A stretch of 64,000 bases of DNA. Source: Compostibacter hankyongensis (GTDB lineage Bacteria > Bacteroidota > Bacteroidia > Chitinophagales > Chitinophagaceae). The DNA lies in assembly GCF_039541075.1 (NCBI RefSeq), contig NZ_BAABFN010000006.1, positions 1 to 64,000 on the forward strand. Reading direction: 5' to 3'. The notes under the pieces are model-generated. The model saw nothing but the letters and a program-made list of their open reading frames with translations. It was not told the origin of the DNA and did no database searches. Position numbers and translations under genes: made by a program. Shown in pieces: positions 61,421 to 64,000 of this stretch (its first letter is position 1; each line of letters begins with the position of its first letter).

Positions 61421-63475
61421 CTATTTGACTAACCAAAGTCCGTCAGAACTTACCTTATAACCTTTCTCAAATAGATAGTTCAACTCCTTCTGGTAGTAAC
61501 TACCTGGCTTAACCCGATTCAAAGGCGTAGCCAATCTGATATTATCACCACGCAATATCATTCTATCAAGGAACTTTTGATTAGCCGCCCATCGTTGAAC
61601 ATCTGTCATTCCTTCCCAGACCTTAGTAGGAATGTTAAATCTTTTTGCATTGATTTTACTTGCTAAGTTTATATATTCAGGATAATGACCTAAAACAGTT
61701 GTCCCTCCCTTAACGGCAAATCTTGCTTTTATCAATACTCCCAATTCCGCGAATAGCCTCTCGCCGATTATTGTCGTAGTGATATCTGCGGTTGCTCCTC
61801 CAAATGCATCCACCCGTTCATTATTATTTGCTAAGCTACCATTTAAATGCTGAATATGGCCTTTTACTGGATTGAAATTTTCCAAAGTAATCCACAAGTT
61901 GTCTACGGAAGAATAAGTGCTTTGAAGGAGGGCATTATTACTCTCGGACCAATTATCAAAGAAATCCGGTTCATAGGGCCGTATTTCCCCATCTGGCGGC
62001 AATGGATGGATTTGAGATGTAAAAGAGTTATCGAATGTATTAATCTCTTGCGATATCTCTGAAATGGCTCGATTGCCAACTAAGTAAAACCCATTTGTTG
62101 TAAACCTTCTGTATAAATTTTCAGCTTTATGCCACGAACTAGAGGTATATTTTGGATATAAAGGACGTTTATCAGTTATTACTACTTCTGGTAAATTACG
62201 TTCAAAATATAATCCATGATTAAATATACTTTCTATCTTATTCTCTATCTTATTCCAGATATGCTGTATACCGTTGAAGAATGCAAAAGGAGATATTGGT
62301 CCTATCGGAAAATCTCCATATGGATCGCTGAAATTGACCGGATTGTTAAAATTAGAATGATAGGGCGATAGGCTGGCAAGTGTTTCTACCTCGGGGTCGA
62401 TCTGCCACCACCTTCCGATCTGGGGATCCAAACTCCGGAATTGTGCAGTGTATATATCCAATCCAGACTCATCGCTGAATTCCTTATTCTGCAGTTCCTT
62501 GCCATTATATCTGAACTTATTTTCCAGCTTAGCTACCCGGGTTTGTGAGATTCCCGCCATAGTCAGGCCGAAGGGATAATAGTGGGTCTCCTCCAGCATG
62601 GGACTGGCGAGGTCTTCCACTACAACATTGTCAAAGAACACATCCTGCTGGCTTTCGTTGCTGGTGTAGACATATACGTAGCCGGACTTTTTAGCTATCA
62701 CCTGCCCGCTGGAGAGCGTCTCCAGCTCATCCGGCTCCGCCTGCACCTGTTTCACCCCACTGCCTTCTTCTACGAAGTTAAGCTGATTGTCAAAGAATAC
62801 ATAATTGAGGTAAGCTCTGGGCTTTTGAGCGTTCAGGTTCTTGGTGTCCTTCTGCTTGAGCTGCTGGAGGTCGTTGGCGGTGAACCGGGGTCCCTGGCTC
62901 TGGTTGCTGATTAGAGCGTTGGCCTGGTGTCCGGGATCGGTGGGGCCTGCCAATCCGGGTAGGGCAGCGATCAGCGAGCTGACCATCTCCTCAGCCGGGA
63001 TGGAAGGATTATCTGGGTCGGTGCCTTGCTGGTGGTAGTAGGCCCGGGCTGCTGCCTGGATCGTGTCTCCGGCCATCACCTTCAAGATGATGGAAGGCCC
63101 GATCCTCCTGTCCGGTTCCCGGGCATTCAGCCGGGCGACAGCCGTATTGGGGGTCGTGGTCTCATCCTCGGGGTAACCCTGGGGCTTGGTGGTCCGGGTC
63201 TGATCAATGTTGTAGAACAGGGCATTTTCCTGGGCCGTGTTCTGCGGCTCCATGGTAGCCATGTATTGGGAAAAGTCCGTTTGGTCGGTCAGGACGACGC
63301 GGGTATTACCCAGGTGGTCTTTGATGAAGTAATCGTAGTAGTAGGTGGAGGCGGTGCTGCCATGGGCTGGTTCATACCGTACCCGTCCTTCTTCGGTGGG
63401 GAAGAACTGCAGGGTATCCTGCTGGTAGACAAAGCCCGACAGATAGTCCGTTCTGGTGGTTTTTGCCGGGCTCAT
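61421..63475 (-). CDS. Displaced Rhs tip with C-terminal toxin
   Basis: A 684-residue Rhs fragment. The core includes YDYFIKDHLGNTRVVLTDQT, and the end of the Rhs repeat region is SGLDIYTAQFRSLDPQIGRW then YSPYHSNF-like NNPVNFSDPYGD, near which C-terminal toxins are separated. GC content falls from the core to the AT-rich tip. After the linker repeat, the last 96 residues (GHYPEYINLASKINAKRFNI, WAANQKFLDRMILRGDNIRL, KELNYLFEKGYKVSSDG) form the toxin. The reading frame stays open to 63556 (ITVNGKGTIRFTYDAAGNKL) and stops there against a neighbouring immunity gene, so the 5' part of the gene is missing. Toxin activity unknown. Confidence 0.85.
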   Translation of the reverse strand: MSPAKTTRTDYLSGFVYQQDTLQFFPTEEGRVRYEPAHGSTASTYYYDYFIKDHLGNTRVVLTDQTDFSQYMATMEPQNTAQENALFYNIDQTRTTKPQGYPEDETTTPNTAVARLNAREPDRRIGPSIILKVMAGDTIQAAARAYYHQQGTDPDNPSIPAEEMVSSLIAALPGLAGPTDPGHQANALISNQSQGPRFTANDLQQLKQKDTKNLNAQKPRAYLNYVFFDNQLNFVEEGSGVKQVQAEPDELETLSSGQVIAKKSGYVYVYTSNESQQDVFFDNVVVEDLASPMLEETHYYPFGLTMAGISQTRVAKLENKFRYNGKELQNKEFSDESGLDIYTAQFRSLDPQIGRWWQIDPEVETLASLSPYHSNFNNPVNFSDPYGDFPIGPISPFAFFNGIQHIWNKIENKIESIFNHGLYFERNLPEVVITDKRPLYPKYTSSSWHKAENLYRRFTTNGFYLVGNRAISEISQEINTFDNSFTSQIHPLPPDGEIRPYEPDFFDNWSESNNALLQSTYSSVDNLWITLENFNPVKGHIQHLNGSLANNNERVDAFGGATADITTTIIGERLFAELGVLIKARFAVKGGTTVLGHYPEYINLASKINAKRFNIPTKVWEGMTDVQRWAANQKFLDRMILRGDNIRLATPLNRVKPGSYYQKELNYLFEKGYKVSSDGLWLVK
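61710..61865 (-). repeat. 156-bp Rhs linker repeat, copy 1
   Basis: Encodes KGHIQHLNGSLANNNERVDA and TTIIGERLFAELGVLIKARF, the segment just before the toxin of the 61421 gene. It is the reference copy for the repeats at 60576 and 58977. All three end at the same conserved FAVK codons, the point at which toxins differ. Confidence 0.88.
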
Positions 63476-63562
63476 GGTTTGGGTGACGGTCTTGCTCAGC
63501 TTGTTGCCGGCGGCGTCGTAGGTGAACCGGATGGTACCTTTCCCGTTGACGGTAATTCATGA

Positions 63563-63901
63563 TTATTTATAATGAGTTATTTTTAATAATTCATGATCAC
63601 CCTTTCTCAATTCTATGTATACAGTTCCCCCATCCGCGCCTTTCTTTAAAGTTCCTTCGATAACCCATATCGAGTCTCTAATTAATCGTGCTTTTAATGG
63701 CATCTCTTTCTTAATTATGTTGCCGTATTTTTTTTCTGCAATTTCTTTGGCAATCTTTAATACCTCATCTCTTTCTAAAGCATCCTTCGTCGTAGAATAT
63801 TGCATCTGTCGTTGCTTGGCAGAATGATGCGTACAATTTAAATTACCAGCACCAAATGTTAATAACGCGATATTTATAAAAGGAATAAGGTTTTTTGCCA
63901 T
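63563..63901 (-). CDS. NTF2-fold immunity protein (Imm-NTF2-2-like)
   Basis: A 112-residue protein with an N-terminal hydrophobic leader (MAKNLIPFINIALLTFGAGN, then LNC which could be a lipobox). KEIAEKKYGNIIKKEMPLKA and WVIEGTLKKGADGGTVYIEL match the NTF2-fold immunity family (PF15631-type). It lies 4 bp downstream of the partial gene at 63906, its probable toxin, and is followed at once by the truncated Rhs frame (63556). Confidence 0.75.
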   Translation of the reverse strand: MAKNLIPFINIALLTFGAGNLNCTHHSAKQRQMQYSTTKDALERDEVLKIAKEIAEKKYGNIIKKEMPLKARLIRDSIWVIEGTLKKGADGGTVYIELRKGDHELLKITHYK

Positions 63902-63905
63902 GATT

Positions 63906-64000
63906 CTAATCTTTTATTTTAGTTGACCCTATTAAAAATGGGGCTATTACATTACGCTTTATCCAGTCCCACCCTCCATAAACTGGTTCATTTTTAGGTA
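63906..64000 (-). CDS. 3' end of a toxin-like gene running off the window
   Basis: The last 31 codons of a minus-strand frame (PKNEPVYGGWDWIKRNVIAP, then FLIGSTKIKD, stop at 63906). It ends 4 bp before the NTF2-fold immunity gene, which suggests it is the C-terminal toxin end of a larger, possibly intact Rhs protein beyond 64000. Family not identifiable from this fragment. Confidence 0.6.
   Translation of the reverse strand, partial: PKNEPVYGGWDWIKRNVIAPFLIGSTKIKD

Noticed and set aside
58977..61865. The three 156-bp repeats as a CRISPR array or insertion-sequence ends.
   Set aside because: They are far too long and spaced for CRISPR, lack inverted ends, and each encodes the same Rhs linker in frame.

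Overview
The window looks like a chromosomal segment of a GC-rich member of the Bacteroidota, most plausibly Chitinophagaceae or a close relative (inference). The evidence is two SusC/SusD pairs, an ECF-sigma/FecR pair in front of one of them, a GH95/GH109/GH172/GH5 and sulfatase repertoire, and several upstream sequences that fit the Bacteroidota promoter TTG-N19/20-TAnnTTTG. Unusual for this phylum is the number of PVC-type modules: planctomycete cytochrome c, DUF1549/1553, DUF1501 and large heme- or copper-linked propeller proteins.

Layout. 0.1-13.4 kb: a polysaccharide utilisation locus (sigma, FecR, SusC with STN domain, SusD, sulfatase on the minus strand; a flavoreductase, an unassigned TIM-barrel glycosidase and a GH95 enzyme on the plus strand), then a small sigma-like protein and tRNA-Cys. 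13.8-26.1 kb: an esterase, a GH172 enzyme, a membrane cytochrome/DUF1501 pair, an AraC regulator, a ThuA-propeller-cupredoxin fusion and a Gfo/Idh/MocA oxidoreductase. 26.1-39.8 kb: mixed metabolism and housekeeping genes (sialidase-like lipoprotein, AlkZ-type glycosylase, siderophore receptor, GH109, FGGY kinase, split MnmC, GH5, a Zur-like regulator divergent from a COG0523 GTPase, and lgt).

39.9-56.5 kb holds what I consider the most interesting metabolic system. Two minus-strand operons flank an AraC-type activator. The first is a TIM-barrel isomerase/lyase, a PVC-type dehydrogenase with cytochrome c, SusC, SusD and a DUF1080 protein. The second is SDR, ROK kinase, SIS isomerase, FAD oxidoreductase and phosphotriesterase-like lactonase. 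A promoter block of about 55 bp (TAnGTTTG -7 box plus a long upstream motif) occurs almost unchanged in front of both operons and nowhere else that I noticed. I infer a single regulon: uptake, oxidative 3-keto-type deglycosylation, then intracellular lactone/kinase/isomerase processing of an unknown glycoside.

56.9-64.0 kb is an AT-rich Rhs polymorphic-toxin graveyard. A 156-bp Rhs linker is repeated three times, each copy feeding a different C-terminal toxin followed directly by a candidate immunity gene. A fourth toxin/immunity pair is decayed. Two of the broken genes can be restored by a single base in a homopolymer. The long Rhs frame in the window is itself a displaced tip lacking its 5' end; the intact Rhs gene probably lies beyond position 64000. 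No CRISPR array, insertion sequence or rRNA was seen.
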